Assembly: GCF_034067285.1 (NCBI RefSeq)
Contig: NZ_CP139286.1
Location: 2,914,001-2,978,000 of the forward strand
Length of the DNA: 64,000 nucleotides
Reading direction: 5' to 3'
From: Acinetobacter pittii
Lineage (GTDB): Bacteria; Pseudomonadota; Gammaproteobacteria; Pseudomonadales; Moraxellaceae
Part shown: piece after piece, positions 29,523 to 40,527 of the stretch
Layout of the letters: every line of letters starts with the position of its first letter
Position numbering within the stretch: the stretch's first letter is position 1
Notes under the pieces: model-generated
What the model saw: the letters and a program-made list of their open reading frames with translations, nothing else
Told to the model about the DNA's origin: nothing
The model's database searches: none
Program-made: the position numbers and the translations under genes

Positions 29523-30539
29523 CTAGGCCTGATTCATCAGAATCACAGCACCAGTCACTAACAAGTTGACCAACGCCAATGGCAAACAAATTTTCCAACC
29601 AAAGTTCATGACTTGGTCATAACGTGGACGCATTAAAGAACCACGTGCCAAAACAAACATCATTACAAAGAATGCTGTTTTAATCACAAACCAGAATACT
29701 GGCGGAACAAATGGAATTTCTAAATTGAATGGTGCTAACCAGCCACCGAAGAATAAAGTCACGATCAATGCAGAGATCAGTACCACGTTGACATATTCAG
29801 CAACGAAGAACATACCCCATTTCATACCACCATATTCAACATGGTAACCTTCAGCCAATTCTTGTTCTGCTTCTGGTTGGTCAAATGGATGACGGTGAGT
29901 TACCGCAACACCAGCAACCACAAAAATCAAGAAACCTAAGAATTGTGGAATAACGAACCAAACATCGCGTTGTGCTTCAACAATTTCACGAAGGTTAAAT
30001 GAGCCTGCAATTGCAACCACACCCATCAATGAGATACCCAAGAACACTTCATAAGAAATGGTTTGAGCAGCCGAACGTAAACCACCAAGCAATGAGTATT
30101 TGTTATTTGAAGCCCAGCCACCAAACAATACTGCATAGACAGCAATACCAGCCATTGCCATAAAGAACAGCAAACCGATACTCATGTCGGCAACACCCAG
30201 TGAAGGACTCACCGGGATTACCATGAATGAAAGAACCGCTGTTGCCATTGCAACAGCTGGTGCTAAACGGAATGTAAGTTTGTCAGCAAATTTTGGTGTC
30301 CAGTCTTCTTTGAACATGATCTTGAGCATGTCGGCAACGATCTGGAACATACCACCAGGACCAACACGGTTTGGACCATAACGGTCTTGCCACCAAGCAA
30401 GTAAACGACGCTCAATAAAAGACATCAACGCTGCAACTAAAACTACAACAAGCAAAATCACAACTGCTTGAACGACAGCGTAAGCAATCGGCCAGTTCTC
30501 AGCCCAAAGTGGCGTTTGACGTATAATTTCTTGATTCAT
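29523..30539 (-). CDS. nuoH: NADH-quinone oxidoreductase subunit H
   Basis: 338 residues, the membrane subunit that forms the quinone tunnel with NuoB and NuoD. Visible signatures are [20 protein letters not shown] (about residue 44-63), [16 protein letters not shown] and [18 protein letters not shown]. About eight helices are present. Two to three bp separate it from nuoG. Confidence 0.97.
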   Translation of the reverse strand: MNQEIIRQTPLWAENWPIAYAVVQAVVILLVVVLVAALMSFIERRLLAWWQDRYGPNRVGPGGMFQIVADMLKIMFKEDWTPKFADKLTFRLAPAVAMATAVLSFMVIPVSPSLGVADMSIGLLFFMAMAGIAVYAVLFGGWASNNKYSLLGGLRSAAQTISYEVFLGISLMGVVAIAGSFNLREIVEAQRDVWFVIPQFLGFLIFVVAGVAVTHRHPFDQPEAEQELAEGYHVEYGGMKWGMFFVAEYVNVVLISALIVTLFFGGWLAPFNLEIPFVPPVFWFVIKTAFFVMMFVLARGSLMRPRYDQVMNFGWKICLPLALVNLLVTGAVILMNQA

Positions 30540-30542
30540 GAA

Positions 30543-33227
30543 TTACACTCCTAAAGCCACTGAAACAGGCTCAGCTAGTGACACCATTGGTGCTAAACCA
30601 ACTGGGTAACCAATATAACCTGTAGGTAAATATTCAATTACTTGTACCGGCAAGCTCACAGTCGTTTCGCCTGCTTTTACCGTAATGCGTTGACCTTCTT
30701 GAAGGTTCAAACGAGTTGCATCTTGTTCGCCCACTGCAAACACAGCTTCAGGAATACGAGTTTCCATTGCAGGTGTTTTAATCGTGAATTCACCAGAACC
30801 AAAAATATGATGCATTGGTACTAAGCGGAAACTTTCAGGGTTTGCAACAACCGGCACTGGAGCAACATAGCTACGTGCAGGGCGTTTTGCCAAGCGATCG
30901 AATAAACGAACACCCGAATCACCACCTTTTAAGTGACCACCGACTTCATCTTGGTATTTGTTCCAAGATTGTGGAGAGTTCCAACCTGGAGCCCATGCAA
31001 ATGGTACTAATGATGATGCTTTTTGCGGGCCAACATAACCTTCCATTGAGAATGTTAATGCTGAATCTGGATCGGTAGGCTGTTTAGGCTCATGAACCGA
31101 TAACGGCGCACGCATTGCTGTACGACCCGAATAACGACGTGGTTCACGCGCGATTTTCAAGCCATGTACACGGTAACCCGCATCTGGTGCTACATCTTGG
31201 ATAGCTTCGAGTACTGGTACATTTTTCACGATGCTCTCAATTACATCGTCAAGCAATGTCCAATCTACAGCTTTACCTTTAATGCCAGTTTCAATGGCAT
31301 GTAACCAGCGCCATGATTCTTTAATTGCATATTCAGGTTTGTAGTAACTTGGATCGTAAACTTGATAGAAGCGCTGTGCACGACCTTCTTGGCTTACAAC
31401 AGTACCGTCACCCTCTGCAAAGCTTGCTGCTGAAAGAACGATATCAGCCTGTTTCACAGTTTCAGTTTCACTGTGATCAAGCACAATTACTGTTTCAGCT
31501 TTGTCTAATGCAGCTTTTACTTGTGCAGCAGGTAAACGACGGAACAAGTCATTTTCAACAATAACCAGTGTGTCGTAGTCTTGAGCAAATGCTTGTTCAA
31601 GGCTTAAACCACCAAACAATGCCAAGCCCATAGAGTTCACTTCAGGAACTACAAGACTTAAACCAGCTTTAGAACCTAAGTTCTGAGTTAACTGTGCAGC
31701 AGCTTCCATAATAGAAGCATCTTGCAAGCTTGTACCCGCAATAATTAATGGTTTGTTTGCTGCTTTTAGAGTGTCGGCAATGGTTTGAGCAAATGCTTTT
31801 GCATCTTCATCTAAACCACTTACAACTTCACCACTTACTGCCGCAGCAACTGCAAAGCCTAAACGCGCGATGTCATTTGGAGAAGCAACAACTTCACCAG
31901 TTGCAATGTCAGCAAGACGAGTTTGAGTTGCAGCTAAAATGTAAACCGGAGATTTTGCTTCTTGACCAATACGTTGTACAGGCTCAGCCAACCAATCTGG
32001 TGTACGTGTTTTTGCAGCCATTTCGCGTGCTTTGTTTTTCGCAGCTTGGCGAACAGACAATGCCATGCGAGGTGCAGTTTGAGTTAGGTCTTCACCTAAG
32101 ATCAGAACAGCATCATAGCTTTCAATTTCACGCATGTTCGGGTTGTAAATACCCTCGGTTTGCATGATAGATGCAGCAAGTTCAACAAGCTTTTGCTCTT
32201 TTTGTGCAATACCAGTTGAGTAATTTGCCTGACCTACAAGCTCACGTAATGCGTAATTTGATTCCAAGCTTGCACGAGGAGAACCAATACCCAAAACTTT
32301 TTTGCCTTGAAGCTTCGCAATCGCTTGATCGAGAGCTTGATCGACAGAAACAGTTGCAACAGTTTCGCCATTACGGAACTGAGGCTGACGTGGACGGTCT
32401 GCACGGTTGACATAACCTGTACCAAAACGACCTTTGTCACAAAGGAAGTATTGGTTAACCGAACCATTAAAACGGTTTTCTACACGACGAATTTCACCAT
32501 AGCGTTCACCCGGAGAAATGTTACAGCCAGAAGAACAGCCTTGACACACGCTTGGTGCATACTGCATGTCCCACTTACGGTTATAACGCTCTGAATGAGT
32601 CTTATCAGTGAATACACCTGTTGGACATACTTCAGTCAAGTTACCAGAGAATTCAGACTCTAAAGTACCTGATTCTGGACGACCAAAGTAAACACGAGAT
32701 GCATTGGCATAGACACCAAAATCTGTACCGCCTGCATAGTCTTTGTAGTAACGAACACAACGGTAACAAGCAATACAGCGGTTCATTTCATGTGCAATGA
32801 ATGAGCCGAGTTCTTGGTTGTAATGCGTACGTTTTGTAAAACGATAGCGACGACGGTCATGACCTGTCATTACAGTCATATCTTGTAAATGACAGTGACC
32901 ACCCTCTTCACAAACTGGACAGTCGTGCGGATGGTTGGTCATCAAAAATTCAACAATAGATGCACGGAAATCCGTTGCTTCTTTGTCTTCAATTGAGATA
33001 TAGGTATTGTCAGATGCTGGTGTCATGCAAGACATGACCAAACGACCACGCGTATCTTCTGGATTCGCATATTGCGTAACAGCACATTGACGGCAAGAAC
33101 CAACCGAACCTAAGGATGGATGCCAACAAAAATATGGGATGTCGATGCCCAGACTCAAACATGCTTGTAGCAAGTTTTCCGAGCCGTTGACTTCATACGA
33201 TTTTCCATCGACATGAATTGTAGCCAT
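30543..33227 (-). CDS. nuoG: NADH-quinone oxidoreductase subunit G
   Basis: 894 residues. The N-terminal 2Fe-2S domain has [17 protein letters not shown]. The His-Cys3 N5 region is [18 protein letters not shown] and the 4Fe-4S ligands are [14 protein letters not shown] further Cys set, [13 protein letters not shown] with a downstream CDKGRFG, is the N7 site kept in E. coli-type enzymes. The molybdopterin-like domain follows. NuoG conducts electrons from FMN to the N-chain. It is 11 bp after nuoF. Confidence 0.96.
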   Translation of the reverse strand: MATIHVDGKSYEVNGSENLLQACLSLGIDIPYFCWHPSLGSVGSCRQCAVTQYANPEDTRGRLVMSCMTPASDNTYISIEDKEATDFRASIVEFLMTNHPHDCPVCEEGGHCHLQDMTVMTGHDRRRYRFTKRTHYNQELGSFIAHEMNRCIACYRCVRYYKDYAGGTDFGVYANASRVYFGRPESGTLESEFSGNLTEVCPTGVFTDKTHSERYNRKWDMQYAPSVCQGCSSGCNISPGERYGEIRRVENRFNGSVNQYFLCDKGRFGTGYVNRADRPRQPQFRNGETVATVSVDQALDQAIAKLQGKKVLGIGSPRASLESNYALRELVGQANYSTGIAQKEQKLVELAASIMQTEGIYNPNMREIESYDAVLILGEDLTQTAPRMALSVRQAAKNKAREMAAKTRTPDWLAEPVQRIGQEAKSPVYILAATQTRLADIATGEVVASPNDIARLGFAVAAAVSGEVVSGLDEDAKAFAQTIADTLKAANKPLIIAGTSLQDASIMEAAAQLTQNLGSKAGLSLVVPEVNSMGLALFGGLSLEQAFAQDYDTLVIVENDLFRRLPAAQVKAALDKAETVIVLDHSETETVKQADIVLSAASFAEGDGTVVSQEGRAQRFYQVYDPSYYKPEYAIKESWRWLHAIETGIKGKAVDWTLLDDVIESIVKNVPVLEAIQDVAPDAGYRVHGLKIAREPRRYSGRTAMRAPLSVHEPKQPTDPDSALTFSMEGYVGPQKASSLVPFAWAPGWNSPQSWNKYQDEVGGHLKGGDSGVRLFDRLAKRPARSYVAPVPVVANPESFRLVPMHHIFGSGEFTIKTPAMETRIPEAVFAVGEQDATRLNLQEGQRITVKAGETTVSLPVQVIEYLPTGYIGYPVGLAPMVSLAEPVSVALGV

Positions 33228-33238
33228 AGTCGAATTCC

Positions 33239-34570
33239 TTAAGCTTGTTCTACGTTGCTGGTTTGCACGACAGGACGATTCGTCACTTTCGCTTCAAACT
33301 CACCACGGAAATGTTTGAGTGCGCCCATAAGCGGCTCCATCGCACCTGGTGCGTGGGCACAGAAAGTTTTACCAATCCATAATTTACGAGTTAGTTCTTG
33401 TAAATGGTCGATATCTTCTTTCTTACCTTCGCCTGCTTCAAGTGCTTTAAGCGCTTTAACAGCCCATGGCAAACCATCACGGCACGGTGTACAGAAACCA
33501 CATGATTCACGCGCAAAGAACTCTTCTAAGTTACGAGTGAGCGATACCATACATTGAGTTTCGTCTACCACCATTAACAAACATGTTCCCAAACGAGAAC
33601 CTGCTTTCATAATCGTGTCCGCATCCATTGGTAAATCAATGGTATCTGCTGGTAAAAAGTCAGTTGAAGCACCACCTGGCAACCATGCTTTGAGCTTTAA
33701 GCCCTCACGCATACCACCTGCATGATCTTCAATGACTTCACGTGCAGTTGTACCAAACGGCAATTCCCAAAGACCAGGGAATTTAACTTTACCTGATGCA
33801 CCATAAATTTTAGTGCCTGGATCTTTTGATTTACCAGCTGATAAACCGATATACCACTCTGGTCCACGAAGCATGATTGCTGGCAAGTTGTTATAAGTTT
33901 CAACGTTGTTCACAATCGTCGGACGGCCCCATGCCCCTGCAACTTGCGGGAACGGTGGCTTAGTACGAGGGTTAGCACGACGGCCTTCAAGCGAGTTAAT
34001 CAATGCAGTTTCTTCACCACAGATATAACGCCCTGCACCCGTATGTACATGCAGATCAAAATTCCAGCCAGAACCTAAGATATTTTCGCCCAAATAACCT
34101 TTAGCACGAATCTGTTCTAACGCTTCATTTAGATATTGAGCAGCCTCGATGTATTCACCACGGATAAAGATATAACCTTGAGTTGCTTCTAAGGTATAAC
34201 CCGCAATTAACATGCCTTCGATCAATTGATGTGGAAGTTTTTCCATCAACAAACGGTCTTTAAAGGTACCCGGTTCCATTTCGTCGGCATTACAGATCAA
34301 GTAACGTGGACCACCATCATTTGGTGCCATCAATGACCATTTAATACCCGCTGGGAAACCCGCACCACCACGACCTTTTACAGTTGCAGCTTTAATGACG
34401 TCTAACACTTCAGCAGGTTTCATGCCTAATGCTTTTTTAAAGCCTGCATAACCTTCAAGTGCTTCGTAATCATCAGCACTACGCACCGCTTCTTGTTTGC
34501 TTAAACGCCAAGTGAGCGGATGAGTTTCTGGATTACCGTCGCCATAAATTGGTTTTGGTTCAGTATTCAT
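33239..34570 (-). CDS. nuoF: NADH-quinone oxidoreductase subunit F (FMN, NADH site)
   Basis: 443 residues. Binds NADH and FMN and cluster N3. Visible sites are the glycine-rich [14 protein letters not shown] (about residues 67-80), [19 protein letters not shown], and the cluster motif [12 protein letters not shown] with the fourth Cys in KTFCAHAPG. Its start overlaps nuoE by 4 bp. Complete in length. Confidence 0.97.
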   Translation of the reverse strand: MNTEPKPIYGDGNPETHPLTWRLSKQEAVRSADDYEALEGYAGFKKALGMKPAEVLDVIKAATVKGRGGAGFPAGIKWSLMAPNDGGPRYLICNADEMEPGTFKDRLLMEKLPHQLIEGMLIAGYTLEATQGYIFIRGEYIEAAQYLNEALEQIRAKGYLGENILGSGWNFDLHVHTGAGRYICGEETALINSLEGRRANPRTKPPFPQVAGAWGRPTIVNNVETYNNLPAIMLRGPEWYIGLSAGKSKDPGTKIYGASGKVKFPGLWELPFGTTAREVIEDHAGGMREGLKLKAWLPGGASTDFLPADTIDLPMDADTIMKAGSRLGTCLLMVVDETQCMVSLTRNLEEFFARESCGFCTPCRDGLPWAVKALKALEAGEGKKEDIDHLQELTRKLWIGKTFCAHAPGAMEPLMGALKHFRGEFEAKVTNRPVVQTSNVEQA

Positions 34571-35076
34571 ACATACTTCTCCAATAACTGTTTAATTGAT
34601 GTCACTTCGACTAAACCGTGAGTATCTTCATCAATCATTAAAGTTGGGCCTTTGTCGCAGTTGCCTAGGCAGCAAATTGGAAGCAGCGTAAAACGACCAT
34701 CTGGTGTCGTTTGACCATACTGAATTCCTAATTCGCGCTGGAATGCTTCAGCAAGTGTTTCTGCACCCATCAAGAAGCAAGCAATTGAGTCACAAAGCAA
34801 AATCACATGACGACCTACCGGATGGCGATAGATACGGTTGTAAAATGTTGCGACACCTTCCAAATCAGCAACGCTCATCGACAACAACTGTGCGATAGCA
34901 TTCATCTGAGCGTCATCTACCCAACCATTACGGCGCTGTACGCATTTCAATGCATCCAAAGAGGCTGCACGAGGGTATGGATAGTGACCAATGTGATGTT
35001 CGATATCGTGGATTTCTTCTGCAGTCAAAATCCCTTCAACATTCACACGTGGTTTTTTATCAGTCAAAATCATCAT
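34567..35076 (-). CDS. nuoE: NADH-quinone oxidoreductase subunit E (2Fe-2S, N1a)
   Basis: 169 residues. The thioredoxin-like 2Fe-2S ligands are visible as CDSIAC and [16 protein letters not shown]. The MMILTDKK start codon region is preceded by AGGTAACACATA. Helps electron flow from FMN in the NADH-binding module with NuoF and NuoG; overlaps nuoF by 4 bp. Confidence 0.96.
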   Translation of the reverse strand: MMILTDKKPRVNVEGILTAEEIHDIEHHIGHYPYPRAASLDALKCVQRRNGWVDDAQMNAIAQLLSMSVADLEGVATFYNRIYRHPVGRHVILLCDSIACFLMGAETLAEAFQRELGIQYGQTTPDGRFTLLPICCLGNCDKGPTLMIDEDTHGLVEVTSIKQLLEKYV

Positions 35077-35089
35077 TATGTGTTACCTC

Positions 35090-36877
35090 TTAGCGATCCA
35101 CGTCAGCCATAACCACGTCAATGGTCGCCAGATAAATGATTAAGTCAGATACTAAACTTCCGTTAATCACTGACGGCATTTGCTGTAAGTGAGTAAACGT
35201 CGGTGTACGAATACGAGTACGATAACTCATGGTCGCTTTATCTGAAGTCAAGTAGTAAGTACTTGCACCTTTAACCACTTCAGTCATAAATGATGACTCG
35301 CCCGCTGGCATGACAGGACCCCATGAAACGCTCAAGAAGTGCGTAATCAAGGTTTCAATATCTTGTAATGTCTTATCTTTCGGTGGTGGAACAGCCAATG
35401 GATGATCCGCTTTGTATGGACCAGAAGGCATGTTATCCAAGCACTGTTGAATAATTTTTAGCGACTCGGTAATTTCACGGAAGTGAACAAGCACACGTGC
35501 ATAAGCATCGCCTTCATACTCAACCGGCACATCAAAATCGAAGTTTTCATAGCCGCTGTATGGACGATATTTACGTACATCAAAATCGATACCTGTTGCG
35601 CGTAAACCAGTACCAGTTACACCCCATGCGAGTGCAGATTTGGCATCGTATTGTGCAACATTACGCGTACGACCAATAAACACAGAGTTTTTCAATGCTG
35701 CTGTGTAGTATTCGTTTAAGCGTTTAGGCATCCACTCTAGCAATTCTTTAACAAGCTTTTGCCAGTTGTTTGGAAGATCGTGTGCTGTACCGCCAATACG
35801 GAACCATGCTGGATGCATACGGTAACCCGTGATTGCTTCAACAATGTCGTAAACTTTTTGACGGTCTGCGAACATATAGAATACTGGTGTCATACCACCG
35901 GCATCCTGAATTGCCGTACCACAGAATAATAAGTGGTTATTGATACGGAACAATTCGTTCAACATGACACGAATCACTTGCGCACGTTCAGGAACTTTAA
36001 TACCAGCCATTTGCTCGACAGCCATCACATACGGCATGTTTTGAGCACAACCACCTAAGTAGTCAACACGGTCAGTATAAGGAATGAAAGAATGCCATGT
36101 TTGACGTTCAGCCATCTTTTCCACACCACGGTGGTGATAACCAATATCAGGTACACAGTCCTTCACTTCTTCGCCATCTAACTGCAATACAACACGGAAC
36201 GCACCATGTGCAGATGGATGGTTAGGACCCAAGTTCAAGAACATAAAGTCTTCATCAGCGTTACCACGCTTAAGACCCCAGTCTTCCGGCACAAAACGTA
36301 AGTGCTCTTGTTCAAAGTCTTGTTTCGCTTTGTCTTGCATGTACGGCGTATATTCTGTCGCACGTGCTGAGTATTCTTTGCGAAGCGGATGACCTTCCCA
36401 ATACGTTGGCAACAAAATACGACGGAGCATTGGATGCCCTTCGAAATTGATACCGAACATATCGTAAGCTTCACGTTCATACCAGTTGGCATTTGGCCAG
36501 ATATTTGTCGCTGTCGGAATGTTAAGATCATTTTCGTTCAAGGCAACCTTGATACGAATGTCACTATTACGCTCAAGCGATAATAAATGATAGAACACAG
36601 TGAAGTCAGATGCTGGTAAACCATCACGATGAACACGTAAACGTTCATCCATCGCAGATAAGTCAAATAGCATTACATACGGACGTTCCACTTTACGTAG
36701 GAACATAAGGACTTCTTGCACGCGTGCGCGCTCAACCCAGACTGTTGGAAACTCTTCAAAAGTCGCCTGCACGTAAAAGTTCTCACCAAATTTGGTTTTG
36801 AGCTCTTCTACGATTGCAAATGCTGGGCGTGAATCAACTGCTGTTGACTCTGGCATAGCAATGTCAGTTTCAGCCAT
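35090..36877 (-). CDS. nuoC: NADH-quinone oxidoreductase fused subunits C/D
   Basis: 595 residues: an N-terminal NuoC (30-kDa) domain with [20 protein letters not shown], then a NuoD (49-kDa) domain starting about residue 210 with [21 protein letters not shown]. The quinone-site His/Tyr lie in that NPHPSAHG-type region and in [11 protein letters not shown]. The fusion is the normal form in gammaproteobacteria such as E. coli. Together with NuoB it forms the quinone pocket. It lies 13 bp before nuoE and 84 bp after nuoB. Confidence 0.97.
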   Translation of the reverse strand: MAETDIAMPESTAVDSRPAFAIVEELKTKFGENFYVQATFEEFPTVWVERARVQEVLMFLRKVERPYVMLFDLSAMDERLRVHRDGLPASDFTVFYHLLSLERNSDIRIKVALNENDLNIPTATNIWPNANWYEREAYDMFGINFEGHPMLRRILLPTYWEGHPLRKEYSARATEYTPYMQDKAKQDFEQEHLRFVPEDWGLKRGNADEDFMFLNLGPNHPSAHGAFRVVLQLDGEEVKDCVPDIGYHHRGVEKMAERQTWHSFIPYTDRVDYLGGCAQNMPYVMAVEQMAGIKVPERAQVIRVMLNELFRINNHLLFCGTAIQDAGGMTPVFYMFADRQKVYDIVEAITGYRMHPAWFRIGGTAHDLPNNWQKLVKELLEWMPKRLNEYYTAALKNSVFIGRTRNVAQYDAKSALAWGVTGTGLRATGIDFDVRKYRPYSGYENFDFDVPVEYEGDAYARVLVHFREITESLKIIQQCLDNMPSGPYKADHPLAVPPPKDKTLQDIETLITHFLSVSWGPVMPAGESSFMTEVVKGASTYYLTSDKATMSYRTRIRTPTFTHLQQMPSVINGSLVSDLIIYLATIDVVMADVDR

Positions 36878-36961
36878 TGGCTTGGCTTCCTATTTAATAC
36901 AAATTCTGTCAATTTTCTCGATGAACATATCAGTTAGATATGTCAAAGCACCGTCAAAAAA

Positions 36962-37639
36962 TTATTTAATCTCATCCATAGAGCGTAAGTTTTTAACGGC
37001 AATACGCTGTGCATTCTTACGGTCACGTTCTGGCATCATCTTTGGCTTATACACTGGCTGAAGATCATCACCGATCACGGCAGAAAGCGGGCGTCGCTCT
37101 AATTGAATCTGGTCTTGTAAAAGCATTAAAGCTTGAATTAATGCTTCAGGACGAGGCGGACAACCTGGGACGTACACGTCAACAGGAATAATTTTGTCTA
37201 CACCTTGTACTACTGAATAGATGTCGTACATACCTCCAGAGTTTGCACAAGCACCCATCGAAATGACCCATTTAGGCTCTAACATCTGTTCATAAAGACG
37301 CTGAATAACTGGTGCCATTTTTACGAAACAGGTCCCTGCAACAATCATCAAGTCAGCCTGACGAGGTGAAGCACGGATAACCTCTGCACCGAAACGTGAC
37401 AAGTCATGCACACCTGTTAAGGTCGTTGCATATTCGACGTAACAACATGAGGTACCAAAGTTAAATGGCCACAAGGAGTTTTTACGTCCCCAGTTTACTG
37501 CTGTATGCAAGACATCCTCTAAACGAGTCATGAATACGTTTTTATTCACTTCCTCTTCAAGCGGATCCGTCACAATTTGACGTTCTTGCAATGGGTATTG
37601 ATCAGCATCCGGATTCGCGCGGGTCAGAGTATATTTCAT
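36962..37639 (-). CDS. nuoB: NADH-quinone oxidoreductase subunit B (cluster N2)
   Basis: 225 residues. The N2 4Fe-4S ligands are visible: the tandem C65-C66 in [13 protein letters not shown], a Cys in [11 protein letters not shown] and one in [12 protein letters not shown]. NuoB passes electrons to quinone at the junction of both arms. It begins 6 bp after nuoA ends. Longest gap of the operon (84 bp) follows it. Confidence 0.97.
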   Translation of the reverse strand: MKYTLTRANPDADQYPLQERQIVTDPLEEEVNKNVFMTRLEDVLHTAVNWGRKNSLWPFNFGTSCCYVEYATTLTGVHDLSRFGAEVIRASPRQADLMIVAGTCFVKMAPVIQRLYEQMLEPKWVISMGACANSGGMYDIYSVVQGVDKIIPVDVYVPGCPPRPEALIQALMLLQDQIQLERRPLSAVIGDDLQPVYKPKMMPERDRKNAQRIAVKNLRSMDEIK

Positions 37640-37645
37640 CCCGAC

Positions 37646-38197
37646 TTACTCCTTTTCAGATGACAATGCAGGTGTAGTTTTTGACTTAACACGACCTGAT
37701 GATTGAGCTGGAATCTGGCCTGTAGGGTCAGTTACGAGCTCTTCAATAGAATTAAAGCGTGTAATTTCAGCAATGTTCATTGTTGGTGAACCGATTTTAA
37801 TCGCCTCACCTGCTGATTTACGGCGATCTGCTGGCGACCAACTTAGAGCACCTACAGAGAAGGCATAAACAAGCGCAATCAATAAATCAACGACAAAGAT
37901 CACAACAGTGGTATATCCCAACCACCCTACTTCACGCACAGAAGTAGACCATGCATAGAGGTAAAGAGCCTCTAAGTCGAAGACAACAAAGAAAATTGCG
38001 ACTAAATAAAACTTTGCAGACAGGCGAATGCGAGCGCCACCAGCACTCACGACACCTGATTCAAACTGCTCTTGCTTAGCACGTCCCCACGATTTTCCCC
38101 CGAGAAGTAAGGGAACTGTGAGCATAAAGACGCAAAGAAATGTAACGCCGATCACGAAGGCGATAATCGCCCAGTCGTATGGAGTAATGGCACTCAT
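37646..38197 (-). CDS. nuoA: NADH-quinone oxidoreductase subunit A, with C-terminal extension
   Basis: 183 residues, first gene of the operon. Three helices are visible, with the conserved KQEQFESGV and VFDLEALYLYAW motifs. The last about 45 residues (after ALSWSPADRRKSA) are hydrophilic and make the protein longer than the 147 residues of E. coli NuoA. The start ATG has a GGAG-type site upstream. The promoter must lie in the 425 bp before it. Confidence 0.96.
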   Translation of the reverse strand: MSAITPYDWAIIAFVIGVTFLCVFMLTVPLLLGGKSWGRAKQEQFESGVVSAGGARIRLSAKFYLVAIFFVVFDLEALYLYAWSTSVREVGWLGYTTVVIFVVDLLIALVYAFSVGALSWSPADRRKSAGEAIKIGSPTMNIAEITRFNSIEELVTDPTGQIPAQSSGRVKSKTTPALSSEKE

Positions 38198-38622
38198 GCG
38201 GGGATAACTCCTGGCAGGCCTATTTATTTAACAAAGAATGTATGTATTGGCCTTCAAATACACCAAACACAAAATTAATCCCGCCAATTGTACCTGATTT
38301 CTAATTTCCCATGCTAGTTGAAGCGTCTTAGTCTTTCGGATGATTTTCCCAACAAAACTATTCATCTATGTGTTGTAAGGGGGGTTTCACCGCACATAAT
38401 CGGTTTATTTAATAGTTTCTTTATTTATGATGATTTTTTTCATTTTTTAATTTTAGAATATTTACACAGTTCATCGACTATTAAGTTTTAATAACTTACT
38501 TTTTTATAATATTAGTTTGTTTTTTATTGTATTCAACTTCTCCTCTGAATTATGATGAATGTTTAATCATGCATAATATTTTATTACTCTTAGATAAGAG
38601 TATTTATCATTAAGGGCAGCTG
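38198..38622. other. Intergenic promoter region between nuoA and the GGDEF gene
   Basis: 425 bp without an ORF. It must carry the nuo promoter (minus) and the promoter for the diguanylate cyclase (plus). It contains a TATGTG (38367-38372) and CACATA (38393-38398) half-site pair around GTAAGGGGGG; I assign no protein to it. The remainder is AT-rich with no hairpin I trust. Confidence 0.5.
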
Positions 38623-40041
38623 ATGCCATACTCACTTCGTGAATTTTCACCTTTCTCCTTTTTTAAATATTTTCTCCTGTTTAGCATCATTATTGCAGTA
38701 TGTTGTTTCATTGGCATCGCATCTCGCCCTTTAAGTTTTCTCGCGTTTTTTTGGCCTGCCAACTCGGTTTTACTTGGCTTGCTCATTCGCTTCCCGAACA
38801 CACGTCGACTAAGCACATTTTTAGGTGCATATAGCGGCTATGTCATTGCCGATCTATTTCAAGGCACGCCCTTTGCTCTCACACTCGTTTTAACAACTTC
38901 AAATTTTCTTTATGTTGTTACTACGTTTGCGCTCTATATGTTTTTTAATCAGCATATTAAAGCAGCCTACCGAGGCTATTCTTACCTCTTTTTATTTGCT
39001 CTATGCGGAGTCGGTAGCGTAGTAGGTGGATTATTCGCAGCAACTTTCGTGCCTATGTTTAATACTAAATTTATGCTGGGAGGCTTGTTGGATGAATTCG
39101 GTTATTGGTTCACTTCTGAATTGCAAAATGCCTTGCTTCTTTTACCCATCATATTGAACCTACCTCAATATAGTCAGGTAAAGCATTACTTTTCGAGAAG
39201 TCGTGGGTTACAGGCAACCGACCTTTTACCTTTTGGGGCTGTTCTGATTTCCATCGCAGCCAGTTATTATGACTCTGGTCCCGGTTCGCTACTCTACCCC
39301 ATTGCTGCGCTCATCTGGTGCGCTATTCGATATAAACCTATTGTTGTCGCACTCATTACGAGCCTCACCAGCGCCTATATTATTTATCATGTTTCCGGAC
39401 ATTACCTTTTGCTCTACCCGAATGAGTATTTCAGCAATACGATCTCAATTCGTATAGGGTTAATCATGATGACGATTGCCCCTCTGACAGTTTCAAGTAT
39501 CAGTGTTTTACATTCAGAATTAATTCAGAAGCTTCAACATGCAATTGCACATGACGAGCTGACCTCTAGTCTTACACGACGCCAGTTTTTACAGTCGGTC
39601 AGATTACTTCAAGAAAAGGTACAAAAAGAAAATAAAACCTCAGCTTTTTTCATGTTGGATGTCGACCATTTCAAACAAGTCAACGACAACTACGGTCATC
39701 AAATCGGTGATCGGGCGCTACAGACTTGTGTCACCACGATACAAAATATTTTGCATCCTCATGATTTGTTAGGCCGCTTGGGCGGTGAAGAATTTGCGAT
39801 TTTTATTGCAGATACCAGCAAGGAAAGTGCTTTTGAACTGGCAGAACAAATCCGAATTAAAATTAGCCAACAACCTATTTATATTTATGGAAAATTACCC
39901 ATTTTCATACAGGTGAGTATTGGTATAAGTTTATATTCCCCATCGTCCCATAGAGCAATTGAGAGTTTGTTTAAAGAAGCAGATGACGCTTTATATCAAG
40001 CAAAACGCCAAGGACGTAATCGGGTGTTTATCTCTTTATAA
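38623..40041 (+). CDS. MASE1-GGDEF diguanylate cyclase
   Basis: 472 residues. The N-terminal about 290 residues hold 8-9 membrane helices of the MASE1 sensory type, with the typical FFWPANSVLLGLLIRFPNT near residues 43-60. The C-terminal 165-residue GGDEF domain has the active motif GGEEF at residues 387-391, plus DHFKQVNDNYGHQIGD, so it should make cyclic di-GMP from GTP. The inhibitory I-site position, normally RxxD five residues before GGEEF, reads HPHD, so product inhibition is probably weak. Signal unknown. The gene faces away from nuo, next to bfmRS (biofilm regulators). Confidence 0.92.
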   Translation: MPYSLREFSPFSFFKYFLLFSIIIAVCCFIGIASRPLSFLAFFWPANSVLLGLLIRFPNTRRLSTFLGAYSGYVIADLFQGTPFALTLVLTTSNFLYVVTTFALYMFFNQHIKAAYRGYSYLFLFALCGVGSVVGGLFAATFVPMFNTKFMLGGLLDEFGYWFTSELQNALLLLPIILNLPQYSQVKHYFSRSRGLQATDLLPFGAVLISIAASYYDSGPGSLLYPIAALIWCAIRYKPIVVALITSLTSAYIIYHVSGHYLLLYPNEYFSNTISIRIGLIMMTIAPLTVSSISVLHSELIQKLQHAIAHDELTSSLTRRQFLQSVRLLQEKVQKENKTSAFFMLDVDHFKQVNDNYGHQIGDRALQTCVTTIQNILHPHDLLGRLGGEEFAIFIADTSKESAFELAEQIRIKISQQPIYIYGKLPIFIQVSIGISLYSPSSHRAIESLFKEADDALYQAKRQGRNRVFISL

Positions 40042-40133
40042 TTTTTTCATTTCATCATCTAGTGTAATGAATTTTATACAATAAGCTGTGTTTTGCCATG
40101 TATGCTAATAACAGATAATAAGGAGAAAAATGC

Positions 40134-40487
40134 ATGACTCTAGAATATACGCACAAACCAAATTACTACTTGTTTGCACAGCTACTTGTGCGACATATAG
40201 AAAGCTATATTCACAAACATCCAGATGCTAATAATGCAATTTTTGACTTGCGGGATGTCTATGAAATATTTAGACAGGATTTTGCATCAACTACAACAAA
40301 CCTAGAAGGTATTTTGCATATTGCCGATGAATATAAAATAGAAACAATTAATGGAGACCAACCTCTTATTCAAAAATACCAGATTGATGCAAAGAATAAT
40401 TCGTTACTGATCGACTTTAATTCCGATGCGTTAACCAGCTTAAGAAGCGGAAAACCTATTTTGGAACCAGATGCAACTCGACTATAA
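40134..40487 (+). CDS. Conserved hypothetical protein
   Basis: 117 residues with a strong ribosome site (AAGGAGAAAA). Helical first half (NYYLFAQLLVRHIESYIHK), then a mixed acidic segment; no membrane segment, Cys or motif recognised. It lies 93 bp after the diguanylate cyclase, on the same strand, so may share its transcript. Function unknown. Confidence 0.75.
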   Translation: MTLEYTHKPNYYLFAQLLVRHIESYIHKHPDANNAIFDLRDVYEIFRQDFASTTTNLEGILHIADEYKIETINGDQPLIQKYQIDAKNNSLLIDFNSDALTSLRSGKPILEPDATRL

Positions 40488-40497
40488 ATAGCTCAAT

Positions 40498-40527
40498 AAA
40501 AAAGCACCTTATGAAGGTGCTTTTTTA
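40498..40527. terminator. Bidirectional terminator overlapping the end of bfmS
   Basis: AAAAAAGCACCTT and AAGGTGCTTTTTT form a strong stem with T tracts on both strands between convergent genes. The bfmS stop codon sits in the loop, so its last codons are part of the hairpin. Confidence 0.92.

Noticed and set aside
23154..38197. Anomaly in the nuo cluster
   Set aside because: All thirteen genes are intact and in standard order; the few-base overlaps are normal.
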